This document shows positions 8,577 to 16,897 of a DNA stretch of 64,000 bases, piece by piece. Below the pieces are notes generated by a model. That model worked only from the letters and a program-made list of their open reading frames with translations. It did no database searches and was not told where the DNA came from. A program made the translations under genes and the position numbers. Origin of the DNA: Rhodocyclales bacterium (lineage in GTDB: Bacteria; Pseudomonadota; Gammaproteobacteria; Burkholderiales; Rhodocyclaceae); the NCBI GenBank assembly GCA_016235165.1, contig JACRLX010000021.1, positions 310,001 to 374,000 on the forward strand. Direction: 5' to 3'. Position 1 is the stretch's first letter. Every line of letters starts with the position of its first letter.

Positions 8577-9575
8577 TTAAACGTGTTGCGCGATCAGGTC
8601 GCGAATCTGTTCCACGCTGAGGAAGTCCGGATTGGTTCCGCTGTTGTATGCATACCCCTGGCGGACACGTTGGGCGCTGAATTCGCGGCAATACTCCTCG
8701 ATGCCGTAATTGCCGCCCTGCGGCAGGATGGCAAAATAGTCGCCGCGATCGACGGTGTTGTAGCTGTCGCTGTCGGTGATCATTTCTTCGTGGATCTTCT
8801 CGCCGGGGCGGATGCCGACCACCCGTTGCTCGCACTCCGGGCCGACGGCGGTCGCCACATCGACGACGCGATAACTGGGAATCTTGGGCACGAAGATCTC
8901 GCCACCCTTGGCATTCGCCAGCGCCCAGAGCACCATCCTCACGCCCTCGTCGAGGCTGATGTTGAAACGCGTCATTGCAATATCGGTGATCGGCAGCACG
9001 CCGGACTTGCGGCGTTCCAGGAAGAACGGGATCACCGAGCCGCGGCTACCCATGACATTGCCGTAGCGCACCACGCTGAAGCGCAGATCGCGCTTGCCGC
9101 GGATGTTGTTCGCGGAAACGAACAGCTTGTCCGAGCACAGCTTGGTTGCGCCATAGAGATTGATCGGCGCCGCCGCCTTGTCGGTCGAAAGCGCGACGAC
9201 GCGGCGAACGCCGGAGGCAAGCGCGGCCTCGATCACGTTCTGCGCCCCGAGAACATTGGTCTTGATGCACTCGAACGGGTTGTATTCCGCGGTCGGGACC
9301 TGCTTGAGGGCGGCGGCATGGATCACCACGTCGATCCCTTCCATCGCCCGCCGCAGGCGGTCGGCATCCCGTACATCGCCAATGAAATAGCGTATCCCCG
9401 GGAAGCGGTCCGTGTCGAACTCCTGCGACATCTCGTACTGCTTCAGCTCATCGCGACTGAAGATCACCAGGCGAGCTATGCGCGGCGCTCGCTCGAGGAC
9501 GGCGCGGACAAAAGCACGGCCGAAGGAACCCGTGCCCCCCGTGATAAGGATGTGTTTGTCGTTCAGGTCTTCCAT
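8577..9575 (-). CDS. pseB: UDP-N-acetylglucosamine 4,6-dehydratase (inverting)
   Basis: A 332-residue SDR-type dehydratase/epimerase. HILITGGTGSFGRAFV is the NAD(P) loop, SRDELKQYEMSQEF is characteristic of the PseB/FlaA1 group, and the catalytic region reads STDKAAAPINLYGATKLCSDK with Tyr and Lys. It removes water from UDP-GlcNAc and inverts C5 to give the 4-keto-6-deoxy-L-sugar used by PseC. The start MEDLNDKHIL gives the usual PseB length; an in-frame extension to 9647 lacks homology. It begins 13 bases after the WbpB-like gene stops. Confidence 0.92.
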   Translation of the reverse strand: MEDLNDKHILITGGTGSFGRAFVRAVLERAPRIARLVIFSRDELKQYEMSQEFDTDRFPGIRYFIGDVRDADRLRRAMEGIDVVIHAAALKQVPTAEYNPFECIKTNVLGAQNVIEAALASGVRRVVALSTDKAAAPINLYGATKLCSDKLFVSANNIRGKRDLRFSVVRYGNVMGSRGSVIPFFLERRKSGVLPITDIAMTRFNISLDEGVRMVLWALANAKGGEIFVPKIPSYRVVDVATAVGPECEQRVVGIRPGEKIHEEMITDSDSYNTVDRGDYFAILPQGGNYGIEEYCREFSAQRVRQGYAYNSGTNPDFLSVEQIRDLIAQHV

Positions 9576-9588
9576 GGCCGGCTCCGCT

Positions 9589-10647
9589 TCAATACTCGAG
9601 GGGCAGGGCCACTTTGCGGCCGTCCCTGGCAGAAAGGTAAAGTGCAATCAGGATTTCGAGCGACTTGAGCCCTTCCCGTCCGTCCGTATCCGGCTCCGCC
9701 TTGCCGCGCAAGGTGGCAATCACATTTTCGTAGTAGCGTGGATGACCGAAGCCGTACACCGAGGTTGTTTGGTAACTGGCATCTTTGGTCTGCTCGTCGT
9801 CGGGATGCGCGTCGGCGAATTGCCACTGTTCGATCTGGTTGACGGCAACTCCGCCGATGCGGACGGTACCTTTTTCTCCCAGGATGGTGATGGACCCTTC
9901 GAGGTTCTTCGGGAAGGTCAGCATGCTGACGTTGACCGTACCCAGGGCGCCGCTGCGCCAGCGCAGGCAGGCCACGCCCGAGTCTTCGACCTGAATATTG
10001 CGCGCCAAGGTCCCGGTGTAGGCCATCACGCTGTCCACCGGACCGATCAGCCAGTCGAGCAGATCGATGTAATGGCTGGCCTGGTTCATGAAGGCACCGC
10101 CATCGAATTCCCAGGTCCCGCGCCATTTGGCCGAATCGTAGTATTCCTGGGGGCGGGTCCAGAAGACGTTTATGGCGACGGAGTAGATGCGGCCGAACCT
10201 GCCTTGCTCCACTGCCCGCTTGACCAGCCTCAGCGTATCGTTGCACCGATTCTGCTTGACGACAAAGAGACGCACGCCGGCCTCATCGCAAGCACGCACC
10301 ATCTCGACGCCGTCGCGCCAGCGCGTTGCCATGGGCTTTTCGGTCATCACGTGACATCCGGCCTTTGCCGCCGCTATCGCCTGCCCGGAATGCAGGCCAC
10401 TAGGCGTGGCGATCACCACGATGTCCGCCCCGCATTCGCGTACCATCTCGACATGCGAACGGTAAGGTCTGGCGCCGGTTCGGGAAGCGGCCTTGTCGAG
10501 AGCCGCGGAGTCCACGTCACAGACTGCGACCACCTCGACATCGTTCGCATGCTGCTCCAGGGCAGCGAAATGATTTGCCGCAATCCGTCCGCAGCCGGTG
10601 AGCGCAAATCGGATCTTGCGATCCGTTATCGGTTGCATGTTCTTCAT
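9589..10647 (-). CDS. Gfo/Idh/MocA oxidoreductase, WbpB/WlbA-like UDP-GlcNAcA 3-dehydrogenase
   Basis: A 352-residue dehydrogenase. The Rossmann start is RFALTGCGRIAANHFAAL, and the family signature is VMTEKPMATRW with the catalytic EKP. FDGGAFMNQASHYIDLLDW supplies the helix with the conserved His. In the WbpA-B-E-D pathway this enzyme oxidises C3 of UDP-GlcNAc uronic acid before transamination. Its neighbours here are exactly a WbpE-like aminotransferase and a WbpD-like acetyltransferase, each joined by 4-base overlaps, which supports the assignment. The 6-dehydrogenase WbpA and the epimerase WbpI are not in this window. Confidence 0.85.
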   Translation of the reverse strand: MKNMQPITDRKIRFALTGCGRIAANHFAALEQHANDVEVVAVCDVDSAALDKAASRTGARPYRSHVEMVRECGADIVVIATPSGLHSGQAIAAAKAGCHVMTEKPMATRWRDGVEMVRACDEAGVRLFVVKQNRCNDTLRLVKRAVEQGRFGRIYSVAINVFWTRPQEYYDSAKWRGTWEFDGGAFMNQASHYIDLLDWLIGPVDSVMAYTGTLARNIQVEDSGVACLRWRSGALGTVNVSMLTFPKNLEGSITILGEKGTVRIGGVAVNQIEQWQFADAHPDDEQTKDASYQTTSVYGFGHPRYYENVIATLRGKAEPDTDGREGLKSLEILIALYLSARDGRKVALPLEY

Positions 10648-11768
10648 CGGCCTGCTCTCTGGTTTTCGTTGATCGACGCGGCCAGCGCTGCGACGATCCG
10701 GTCCTGATCTGCATCATCGAGGTCCGGTCCCATCGGCAGGCTAAGCACAAGGCTGGCCGCCATCTCGGCTGCCGGCAGCGGCACGCGGCAGCAATCAATG
10801 CCGGCAAATGCCGCCTGGCGATGAAGCGGAACCGGATAGTGCACTGCTGTGGGTATTCCTGCCGCGTTGAGTGCGGCCGCAACGGCATCACGTTGCCCAA
10901 CCTGAATCGTATATTGCGCATAGACACTGGTGTTCCAGGGCGGGATGGTCGGGGTCACCACGCCGGGGCAGGTTGTTGCGATCCGTTGCGAGTAGCGCCT
11001 GCCGATCTCTTCCCGCCGCGCCACCTCCCAATCGAAGCGATCGAGCTTGGCCAGCAGCACGGCCGCCTGCAAGGTATCGAGTCGGCCGTTGATGCCAATG
11101 CGGGGATGGTGATAGCGCCTGTCCTGGCCGTGAACACGGATCTCGCGCATCGCCTTGGCCAAGTCGTCGTCATTAGTGAATAACGCACCGCCATCGCCAT
11201 AGGCACCGAGCGGCTTGCTGGGGAAAAAGCTGGTCGAACCAATGGTCGAGAGCCCGCATGAGCGGCGGCCCTTGTAGCGCGCGCCAAAGGATTGTGCGGC
11301 GTCTTCGATCACGGGCAGTTTGTGGCGACCGGCAATCGCCGTGATTGCATCCATGTCGGCGCACTGCCCATACAGGCTGACCGGCATCACGGCGCGCGTC
11401 CGCGGGCTGATCGCAGCCTCAATCTTTTCGGGATCGAGGTTGCAGGTCTGGGGATCGATGTCGACGAAGACCGGGGTCGCTCCCAGCAGCGCGATCATCT
11501 CGCCCGTCGCGATGAACGTGAACGGAGTAGTAATCACTTCGTCGCCCCGACCAATGCCGAGTGCCATCATCGCGATCAACAGCGTATCGGTGCCACTGCT
11601 GGCCGAGATGCAGTGCCTGACACCAACATAGGCGGCAAGGCGCTCCTCGAGTTCGGCAACCTCGGGCCCCATCACATACTGGCCGTGTTCCAGGACGCGG
11701 TCGATGCGCGCGCGGATATCGGACTGCAAAGCCCGGTATTGCGCCTTCAGGTCAATGAACGGGATCAC
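10644..11768 (-). CDS. DegT family aminotransferase, WbpE/WlbC-like
   Basis: A 374-residue PLP aminotransferase that starts with [17 protein letters not shown] is the classic WbpE/WlbC N-terminus. The PLP lysine is in [19 protein letters not shown]. It should transfer an amino group to C3 of the 3-keto uronic acid made by the adjacent WbpB-like enzyme, giving a 3-amino sugar. The GTG overlaps the acetyltransferase stop (GTGA), and the 3' end overlaps the WbpB-like start (ATGA), so the three genes form a coupled unit. An upstream in-frame extension to 11828 lies inside the acetyltransferase gene and is rejected. Confidence 0.88.
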   Translation of the reverse strand: MIPFIDLKAQYRALQSDIRARIDRVLEHGQYVMGPEVAELEERLAAYVGVRHCISASSGTDTLLIAMMALGIGRGDEVITTPFTFIATGEMIALLGATPVFVDIDPQTCNLDPEKIEAAISPRTRAVMPVSLYGQCADMDAITAIAGRHKLPVIEDAAQSFGARYKGRRSCGLSTIGSTSFFPSKPLGAYGDGGALFTNDDDLAKAMREIRVHGQDRRYHHPRIGINGRLDTLQAAVLLAKLDRFDWEVARREEIGRRYSQRIATTCPGVVTPTIPPWNTSVYAQYTIQVGQRDAVAAALNAAGIPTAVHYPVPLHRQAAFAGIDCCRVPLPAAEMAASLVLSLPMGPDLDDADQDRIVAALAASINENQRAGR

Positions 11769-12349
11769 TGTTCGATCCGCTCGCAATAGCCATCCACCAG
11801 CCGGTAGCGCTCGCCGGTCGTCCGGCAAACCGCCTCGGCCGCACCTTCCAGTGGCAGATCCAGTCTTTCGCCATGGCGACTCATCCAGCCGATCTGTCGC
11901 GCGGGAACCCCAACCATCAGGGCGTAAGGCTTGACGTCGCGATTGACAACGGCACCGGCAGCGACAAAGGCAAATTCGCCTACCGTGATGCCGCAGACCA
12001 CAGTACAGTTGGCGCCAAGCGTGGCGCCGCGTCGCACCAGTGTACGGCGGTACTCACTCTTTCTCGCCACGGCGGCACGCGGGTTATATACGTTGGTGAA
12101 CACCATGCTGGGGCCACAGAAGACGTCGTTCTCCAGGGTCACGGCGTCGTATATGCTGACGTTGTTTTGCACCTTGACGTTGTCGCCCAGGCTGACGTCG
12201 TTGCCAACGAAGACATTCTGTCCAAGTGAGCAGCCGCGACCTATGCGTGCGCCACCGCAGACATGTACCCAATGCCAAACTCGCGATCCCTCGCCTATGC
12301 TGGCGCCGGGGTCGACGATCGCCGTCGGATGTATGCTGACCTCGCTCAC
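11765..12349 (-). CDS. Left-handed beta-helix N-acetyltransferase, WbpD/WlbB-like
   Basis: A 194-residue hexapeptide-repeat acetyltransferase. Repeats run from [19 protein letters not shown] through [14 protein letters not shown] and [18 protein letters not shown] to [19 protein letters not shown]. Members of the WbpD/WlbB family acetylate the 3-amino group of UDP-2-acetamido-3-amino uronic acid, completing UDP-GlcNAc(3NAc)A. It starts with GTG after a GAGG element. It is the first enzyme gene downstream of the ops-like element, and its stop overlaps the WbpE-like start by 4 bases. After about residue 150 the tail leaves the helix ([13 protein letters not shown]). Confidence 0.88.
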   Translation of the reverse strand: MSEVSIHPTAIVDPGASIGEGSRVWHWVHVCGGARIGRGCSLGQNVFVGNDVSLGDNVKVQNNVSIYDAVTLENDVFCGPSMVFTNVYNPRAAVARKSEYRRTLVRRGATLGANCTVVCGITVGEFAFVAAGAVVNRDVKPYALMVGVPARQIGWMSRHGERLDLPLEGAAEAVCRTTGERYRLVDGYCERIEQ

Positions 12350-12375
12350 TCTTCCCTCGAAACATGCGTTTTGGG

Positions 12376-12387
12376 CACGCTACCGCC
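12376..12387 (-). promoter_or_regulatory. ops-type RfaH recruitment element
   Basis: On the transcribed minus strand the sequence reads CAGGGCGGTAGCGTGCCC. The 12 bases GGCGGTAGCGTG match the ops core known from enteric RfaH-controlled LPS and capsule operons (GGCGGTAGNNTG). It lies 67 bases past the stop of the rfaH-like gene and 26 bases before the GTG of the wbpD-like gene, on the non-template strand of the operon, as required for RfaH loading. The match is seen directly; use by the adjacent RfaH-like protein is inferred. Confidence 0.75.
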
Positions 12388-12393
12388 CTGCCG

Positions 12394-12415
12394 GTGCGCA
12401 TCCCATAATGCGCAC
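12394..12415. promoter_or_regulatory. Palindrome GTGCGCA-N8-TGCGCAC just upstream of the ops element
   Basis: Perfect 7-base arms separated by 8 bases, 6 bases upstream of the ops element in the direction of transcription. It could form an RNA hairpin next to ops or be a protein-binding site. Its outer ends (GTGCG...CGCAC, 22 bases in all) match those of the palindrome in front of the MarR-type gene (13314-13336, 23 bases), suggesting a shared regulator. Confidence 0.4.
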
Positions 12416-12453
12416 AGCATGAATCCCGCGGCGCCTCAGGCGCAGCGCTTACG

Positions 12454-12960
12454 CTAAGCCGCCAACTCCAGGGCCGACGGCACAAGCCTGACGCGGGTAT
12501 CGTTGCCGAGGAGCTGCATCAGCACCTCGACCCTTTTTGCCGAAACGGAGGACACCAGTCCTTCCAGTCCGGCCAATGGCCCTTCCACCACTGTGACCCG
12601 GCTACCAGGCACGATGGCGCTCAACTCCTCAATGCTGTACAGATTCTGCCGCGACTCCAATTCATGGATTGCGTCCAACTTTTCCGCATCGAGTACGGCC
12701 GGCTCCGTGCCGAAACGAACCACTCCCAGCACGCCAAGCGTTGAACGCACCGGCGCAATCGACTGCGCTTCGCGCCCGGGCCTGAAGAACAGATACTGTG
12801 GAAACATGGGCTCCAAGCGAAATACCTGCTGACGGCGGATGCGGCGCAGCACCTTCAGGCGCGGCAGGTAAGCCGCATAGCCCTGACGCAGGAGGTTGGC
12901 TTCGGCCACCGATTCCTGGCGCGGTTTGGTCCGCACGACATACCAGATACCAGCGCTCAC
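12454..12960 (-). CDS. rfaH: RfaH/NusG-like transcription antiterminator
   Basis: A 168-residue NusG paralogue. The NGN domain begins IWYVVRTKPRQESVAEANL and continues with YLPRLKV, then MFPQYLFFRP. The C-terminal KOW part reads IVPGSRVTVVEGPLAGLEG. RfaH proteins load on RNA polymerase paused at ops sites and suppress termination in long surface-polysaccharide operons. Here an ops match lies just downstream of the gene and the long operon follows. The start is a GTG overlapping the MarR-type gene stop (GTGA). A generic NusG role is unlikely given the locus and the absence of secE/rpl neighbours. Confidence 0.85.
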   Translation of the reverse strand: MSAGIWYVVRTKPRQESVAEANLLRQGYAAYLPRLKVLRRIRRQQVFRLEPMFPQYLFFRPGREAQSIAPVRSTLGVLGVVRFGTEPAVLDAEKLDAIHELESRQNLYSIEELSAIVPGSRVTVVEGPLAGLEGLVSSVSAKRVEVLMQLLGNDTRVRLVPSALELAA

Positions 12961-13301
12961 GTCCTCTCCACCCCTACCTTGGCGGCCAGTTCTTCGCGCA
13001 ACTCGGCGATCTCGCGGTGCAAGGCAAGGTACTCGGCTTCCTTGTGCTGCAGAAAATCCCGCGTGAGATTGAGCTTGGCTGCGATACCCGAGGGTGTCAG
13101 CTTGTAAACATAGGCCAGCTTGTTGTCATGGCGGCGGAAATTACCCATCTTGACCAGGCCCTTGTCGAGCAGAGCCTTCAGCAGATAATGGGTCTTGCCC
13201 AGGCTGACCCCCAGTTCGCCCGCCAGCTCACGCTGGCTGATCTCGGGGCGGTCCTCGATCAACCGCAAGATACTGAAATGTGCCTTTTCTCTAAGGTTCA
13301 T
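12957..13301 (-). CDS. MarR family EPS-associated transcriptional regulator
   Basis: A 114-residue winged-helix protein. ISQRELAGELGVSLGKTHYLLKAL is the helix-turn-helix region (the conserved part is about residues 21-44), and GNFRRHDNKLAYVYKLTPSG is the wing. A charged helical tail ending ELREELAAKVG probably dimerises. The pattern matches the small MarR-like regulators found at the head of exopolysaccharide loci in proteobacteria. It is the promoter-proximal gene, translationally coupled to the RfaH-like gene. A perfect palindrome lies between its start and a putative promoter, consistent with autoregulation. The effector is unknown. Confidence 0.82.
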   Translation of the reverse strand: MNLREKAHFSILRLIEDRPEISQRELAGELGVSLGKTHYLLKALLDKGLVKMGNFRRHDNKLAYVYKLTPSGIAAKLNLTRDFLQHKEAEYLALHREIAELREELAAKVGVERT

Positions 13302-13313
13302 CGTGCCTGGGGG

Positions 13314-13336
13314 GTGCGTTCAATCGCTGAACGCAC
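13314..13336. promoter_or_regulatory. Candidate operator: GTGCGTTCA-N5-TGAACGCAC
   Basis: Perfect 9-base inverted repeat with a 5-base spacer, 12 bases upstream of the marR-type ATG and directly downstream of the putative -10 box. That is the classical position of an autorepression site. No U-tract follows on either side, so a terminator is unlikely. Confidence 0.6.
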
Positions 13337-13338
13337 GA

Positions 13339-13365
13339 AGTCTAGCACATCCTTTTGAATTCCAA
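13339..13365 (-). promoter_or_regulatory. Putative promoter of the regulator/glycan operon
   Basis: On the minus strand a -35-like TTGGAA (13365-13360) and a -10-like TAGACT (13344-13339) are 15 bases apart; shifting the -35 by one base gives TTTGGA at 16. A TG one base before the -10 makes an extended -10. The region is AT-richer than its surroundings. The upstream fcl gene ends at 13384 with no clear terminator, so read-through from fcl is also possible. Confidence 0.45.
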
Positions 13366-13383
13366 AGGCTTTCTTTTAACCTG

Positions 13384-14319
13384 CTAATTGCGGTAGCGCC
13401 CGAGAAAGTCCTCGCAAGCCAAGGCTATACCCGCAGATAGGGAGGTCCGGGCATTCCAGCCCCGCTCATGCAGGCGGCTCACGTCAAGTACCTTACGGAG
13501 CGTTCCATCCGGTTTGCCAGCATCAAAAACGATGCGTCCATCGAAGCCGGCCGCGCGCATCACGGTCTCGGCCAATTCCCGGACGGTGAGGTCGGTGCCG
13601 GTACCGACGTTAAAGAGTCCGTCCGGGGTCCCGGCACTCATGAGAAAGACGCAGGCATCCGCGAGATCATCGACATAAAGAAACTCCCTCCGCGGAGTAC
13701 CGCTGCCCCACACCACCAACTCTTTGTCACCCCGCAGTTTTGCCTCGTGCGCCTTGCGAATCAGCGCCGGCAACACATGGCTGTTGGCCAGGTCGTAATT
13801 GTCGTTGGGACCATATAGATTGGTCGGCATCACTGAAAAATACTGCCGGCCGTACTGACGGTTGTAGCTTTCACAGAGTTTGATTCCGGCGATTTTGGCG
13901 ATAGCGTAAGGCTCGTTGGTTGGCTCCAGCGGACCGGTCAGCAAATACTCTTCCTTGATCGGTTGCGGGCAATCGCGCGGATAGATGCAGCTCGACCCGA
14001 GAAAACACAGGCGTCCGACTCCGGCGAGATGGGCGCCGTGGATCAGGTTGGCCTCGATCATCAGGTTCTGGTAGATGAAGTCGGCACGCAAAGTATTGTT
14101 GGCGTGAATGCCGCCGACCTTCGCCGCCGCAATGAAGATGAAATCCGGCTTTTCGCGGCATAGAAATTCGCGGGTTGCGGACTGGTCGAGCAGGTCGAGT
14201 TCGACGTGGGTCCGGGTCAGGATGTTTGTGTACCCTCCCGCCGTCAGCCGACGCACCAGCGCCGACCCCACCATGCCGCGGTGGCCGGCCACATAGATTT
14301 TCGCCGTCCGATCCATCAT
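13384..14319 (-). CDS. fcl: GDP-L-fucose synthase
   Basis: A 311-residue SDR epimerase/reductase. It has [18 protein letters not shown] (NADP loop), [14 protein letters not shown], and Tyr/Lys in [17 protein letters not shown]. It converts GDP-4-keto-6-deoxy-mannose to GDP-L-fucose by 3,5-epimerisation and 4-reduction. It starts within ATGATG overlapping the gmd stop, so ATG 14319 or 14316 may be used. It is the last gene of manC-gmd-fcl and supplies a sugar for LPS or EPS assembly. Confidence 0.93.
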   Translation of the reverse strand: MMDRTAKIYVAGHRGMVGSALVRRLTAGGYTNILTRTHVELDLLDQSATREFLCREKPDFIFIAAAKVGGIHANNTLRADFIYQNLMIEANLIHGAHLAGVGRLCFLGSSCIYPRDCPQPIKEEYLLTGPLEPTNEPYAIAKIAGIKLCESYNRQYGRQYFSVMPTNLYGPNDNYDLANSHVLPALIRKAHEAKLRGDKELVVWGSGTPRREFLYVDDLADACVFLMSAGTPDGLFNVGTGTDLTVRELAETVMRAAGFDGRIVFDAGKPDGTLRKVLDVSRLHERGWNARTSLSAGIALACEDFLGRYRN

Positions 14320-15404
14320 TCGTGACGGTCCATGGCCTTGTAGCCATGCTTCTTGACCAGTTCATCCCGCTCGGCGGCCTTGAGGTCCTCGCGCACCATT
14401 TCCGCGACAAGTTCGTCGAAGCTCACCTGCGGGGTCCAGCCCAGCTTCTCCTTTGCCTTGGTGGCATCGCCCAGCAGGGTTTCGACTTCGGTCGGCCGGA
14501 AGTAACGCGGATCAACCTGGACGATGCACTTTCCCTGGGTGTCATAGCCCTTTTCCTCGACACCAGCGCCCTTCCAGGTGACGCTGATGCCGATTTCCTT
14601 GGCGGCGGCATTGACGAACTGGCGCACGCTGTATTGCACGCCGGTGGCGATCACGAAGTCGTCTGGGGTTTCCTGTTGCAGCATCAGCCATTGCATCTCG
14701 ACGTAGTCCCTGGCATGGCCCCAGTCGCGCTTGGAGTCGAGGTTGCCGAGGAACAGGCAGTCCTGCAAACCGAGCTTGATGCGGGCCAGGGCGCGGGTGA
14801 TCTTGCGGGTAACGAAGGTTTCGCCCCGGATCGGGCTTTCGTGGTTGAACAGGATGCCGTTGCAGGCATAAATTCCGTAGGCTTCGCGGTAATTGACGGT
14901 GATCCAGTAGGCGTAGAGCTTGGCCACGGCGTAGGGGCTGCGCGGATAGAAGGGGGTGGTTTCCTTCTGCGGGGTTTCCTGGACCAGGCCAAAGAGTTCG
15001 GAGGTGCTGGCCTGGTAGAAGCGGGTTTTCTTTTCCAGGCCAAGGATGCGGATGGCTTCGAGCACCCGGAGTGCTCCCAGGGCGTCGGAGTTGGCGGTGT
15101 ATTCCGGTTCTTCGAAGCTGACCGCAACGTGGCTCTGGGCGGCGAGGTTGTAGATTTCGTCGGGCTGCACCTGCTGGATGATGCGCACCAGGCTGGAGCT
15201 GTCGGTCATGTCGCCGTGGTGGAGGACGAACTTGCGGTTCGTTTCGTGCGGATCCTGGTAGAGGTGGTCGATGCGGTCGGTATTGAAGAGCGAGCTGCGG
15301 CGCTTGATGCCATGCACTTCGTAGCCCTTGTCGAGCAGGAATTCGGCAAGGTAGGCGCCGTCCTGGCCGGTGACGCCGGTGATCAATGCGACTTTGCTGG
15401 TCAT
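14316..15404 (-). CDS. gmd: GDP-mannose 4,6-dehydratase
   Basis: A 362-residue SDR dehydratase. [19 protein letters not shown] is the cofactor loop, [19 protein letters not shown] is diagnostic of GMD, and [19 protein letters not shown] carries the catalytic Tyr and Lys. It makes GDP-4-keto-6-deoxy-D-mannose from GDP-mannose. Both ends overlap neighbours by 4 bases (manC upstream, fcl downstream), indicating coupled translation of the GDP-fucose pathway. Confidence 0.95.
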   Translation of the reverse strand: MTSKVALITGVTGQDGAYLAEFLLDKGYEVHGIKRRSSLFNTDRIDHLYQDPHETNRKFVLHHGDMTDSSSLVRIIQQVQPDEIYNLAAQSHVAVSFEEPEYTANSDALGALRVLEAIRILGLEKKTRFYQASTSELFGLVQETPQKETTPFYPRSPYAVAKLYAYWITVNYREAYGIYACNGILFNHESPIRGETFVTRKITRALARIKLGLQDCLFLGNLDSKRDWGHARDYVEMQWLMLQQETPDDFVIATGVQYSVRQFVNAAAKEIGISVTWKGAGVEEKGYDTQGKCIVQVDPRYFRPTEVETLLGDATKAKEKLGWTPQVSFDELVAEMVREDLKAAERDELVKKHGYKAMDRHE

Positions 15405-16861
15405 ATGCTGCGTCCGTAAGTGTCTTCGAATCTGACGATGTCGTCCTCGCCAAGGTAGCTACCGGATTGCACCTCGATGATTTCGAGCGGGATCTGGCCG
15501 GGGTTTTCGAGGCGATGGGTGACGCCAAGGGGAATATAGGTCGACTGGTTCTCCGACAGGAGAATGATTTCATCGCCCCGGGTCACTTTGGCGGTGCCCT
15601 TGACCACCACCCAGTGTTCGGCACGGTGGTGGTGCATTTGCAGCGAGAGGCTTGCGCCTGGACGCACCACGATGCGCTTGACCTGGAAACGCTCGCCTTG
15701 GTCGATGCTGTCATACCAGCCCCAGGGGCGATGTACCTTGCGATGCAGGTCGGCTTCGCTGCGCCCGGCCTGCTTGAGCCTCCCGACAATGGTCTTGACT
15801 TCCTGGGTGCGCTGCTTGGGGGCCACCAGCACGGCGTCCGCGGTTTCGACGACGACCAGGTCTTCGCAACCAATGCAGGCCACCATGCGGCTTTCGGCCA
15901 TGACCAGGTTGCCGGTGGAGTCTTCGGTCCAGACATCGCCTTTGAGTGCGTTCCCCTTGCCATCACGGGCGATGGCCGCCCACAGGGCGTCCCAGGCACC
16001 GACGTCCGACCAGCCGGCGGCGAGCGGGACGACGCTGGCGGGAATGCCGAGTCCCATTGCGGCAGGCAGCTTTTCCATCACGGCGTAGTCGATCGAGTCG
16101 GCGGGACAGGCGGCAAACGCGTCGCGGTCGAGGCGGACAAAGTCGCTGTCGGCGCGGGCGCGATCGACAGCGCCACGACAGGCCGCCAGCATGGCGGGGG
16201 CGAAGTGGCCGATGGCCTTGAGCCAGGTCGAGGCGCGCAGCAGGAAGATGCCGCTGTTCCAGAAGTGGCGCCCGCCGGCGACATACTCAGCGGCTGTCGC
16301 GGCGTCGGGCTTTTCGCGGAAGGCGGCAATCGCACGGGGGGCCTCGTTCGCCGTATCCCCAGCGCCGACTTTTGCGGCAGCGGATTCGATATAGCCGTAG
16401 CCGGTCTCGGGACGATTCGGAACTATGCCGAAGGTGACGATCGCACCGGTGTCGGCCGCCGGCAGACCGCACAGGATCGCGGCCCGGAAAGCAGCGGGAT
16501 CACCGACATGGTGATCCGCGGGCGTGGTCAATAGCACCGGATCGCTGCCATCCCGGCTGGCATGGAGGGCGGCAACCGTCAGCGCTGGGGCGGTATTGCG
16601 ACCGACCGGTTCCAGCAGCAGGGCCCAGCCCGGGAGCCCAAGTTCGCGCAATTGTTCGGCCGTGACGAAGCGATATTCCTCATTGCTGACGACGATCGGT
16701 GCAAGCAGCGGCAGGCCGGCCAAGCGCTTGATGGTGTCTTGCAGCAGGCTGTCGCCGCCTATCAGCGGTTGCAGTTGCTTGGGATGTTTTTCGCGCGAAA
16801 TCGGCCACAGGCGCGTACCCGAGCCGCCGCTGAGAATGACGGGAAGAATCGTTTCGCTCAT
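15401..16861 (-). CDS. manC: Mannose-1-phosphate guanylyltransferase / mannose-6-phosphate isomerase
   Basis: A 486-residue bifunctional enzyme. The nucleotidyltransferase begins [19 protein letters not shown] followed by KHPKQ, the GDP-mannose pyrophosphorylase signature. A C-terminal cupin (about residues 375-480) has [18 protein letters not shown] and [14 protein letters not shown], with metal-binding histidines of type II phosphomannose isomerase. It provides GDP-mannose for gmd. The gene follows ligE by 36 bases and could be co-transcribed with it. Confidence 0.93.
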   Translation of the reverse strand: MSETILPVILSGGSGTRLWPISREKHPKQLQPLIGGDSLLQDTIKRLAGLPLLAPIVVSNEEYRFVTAEQLRELGLPGWALLLEPVGRNTAPALTVAALHASRDGSDPVLLTTPADHHVGDPAAFRAAILCGLPAADTGAIVTFGIVPNRPETGYGYIESAAAKVGAGDTANEAPRAIAAFREKPDAATAAEYVAGGRHFWNSGIFLLRASTWLKAIGHFAPAMLAACRGAVDRARADSDFVRLDRDAFAACPADSIDYAVMEKLPAAMGLGIPASVVPLAAGWSDVGAWDALWAAIARDGKGNALKGDVWTEDSTGNLVMAESRMVACIGCEDLVVVETADAVLVAPKQRTQEVKTIVGRLKQAGRSEADLHRKVHRPWGWYDSIDQGERFQVKRIVVRPGASLSLQMHHHRAEHWVVVKGTAKVTRGDEIILLSENQSTYIPLGVTHRLENPGQIPLEIIEVQSGSYLGEDDIVRFEDTYGRSI

Positions 16862-16897
16862 GAACCCAAGGCGGAAAGGCGTCGTTGCGGATAGTGA

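Noticed and set aside
12431-12443. GCGCC-TCA-GGCGC hairpin after the rfaH-like gene as a terminator
   Set aside because: Short 5-base stem with no U-tract; transcription must continue here to reach ops if the operon model is right.
13351-13368. Near-palindrome CCTTTTGAATTCCAAAGG followed by CTTTCTTTT as an intrinsic terminator for fcl
   Set aside because: The T-rich tail is on the plus strand, while fcl is transcribed on the minus strand; it would not terminate fcl.
13390-13401. Second ops-like string GCGGTAGCGCCC on the plus strand
   Set aside because: It lacks the TG of the ops core, lies inside the fcl coding end and faces away from the operon.
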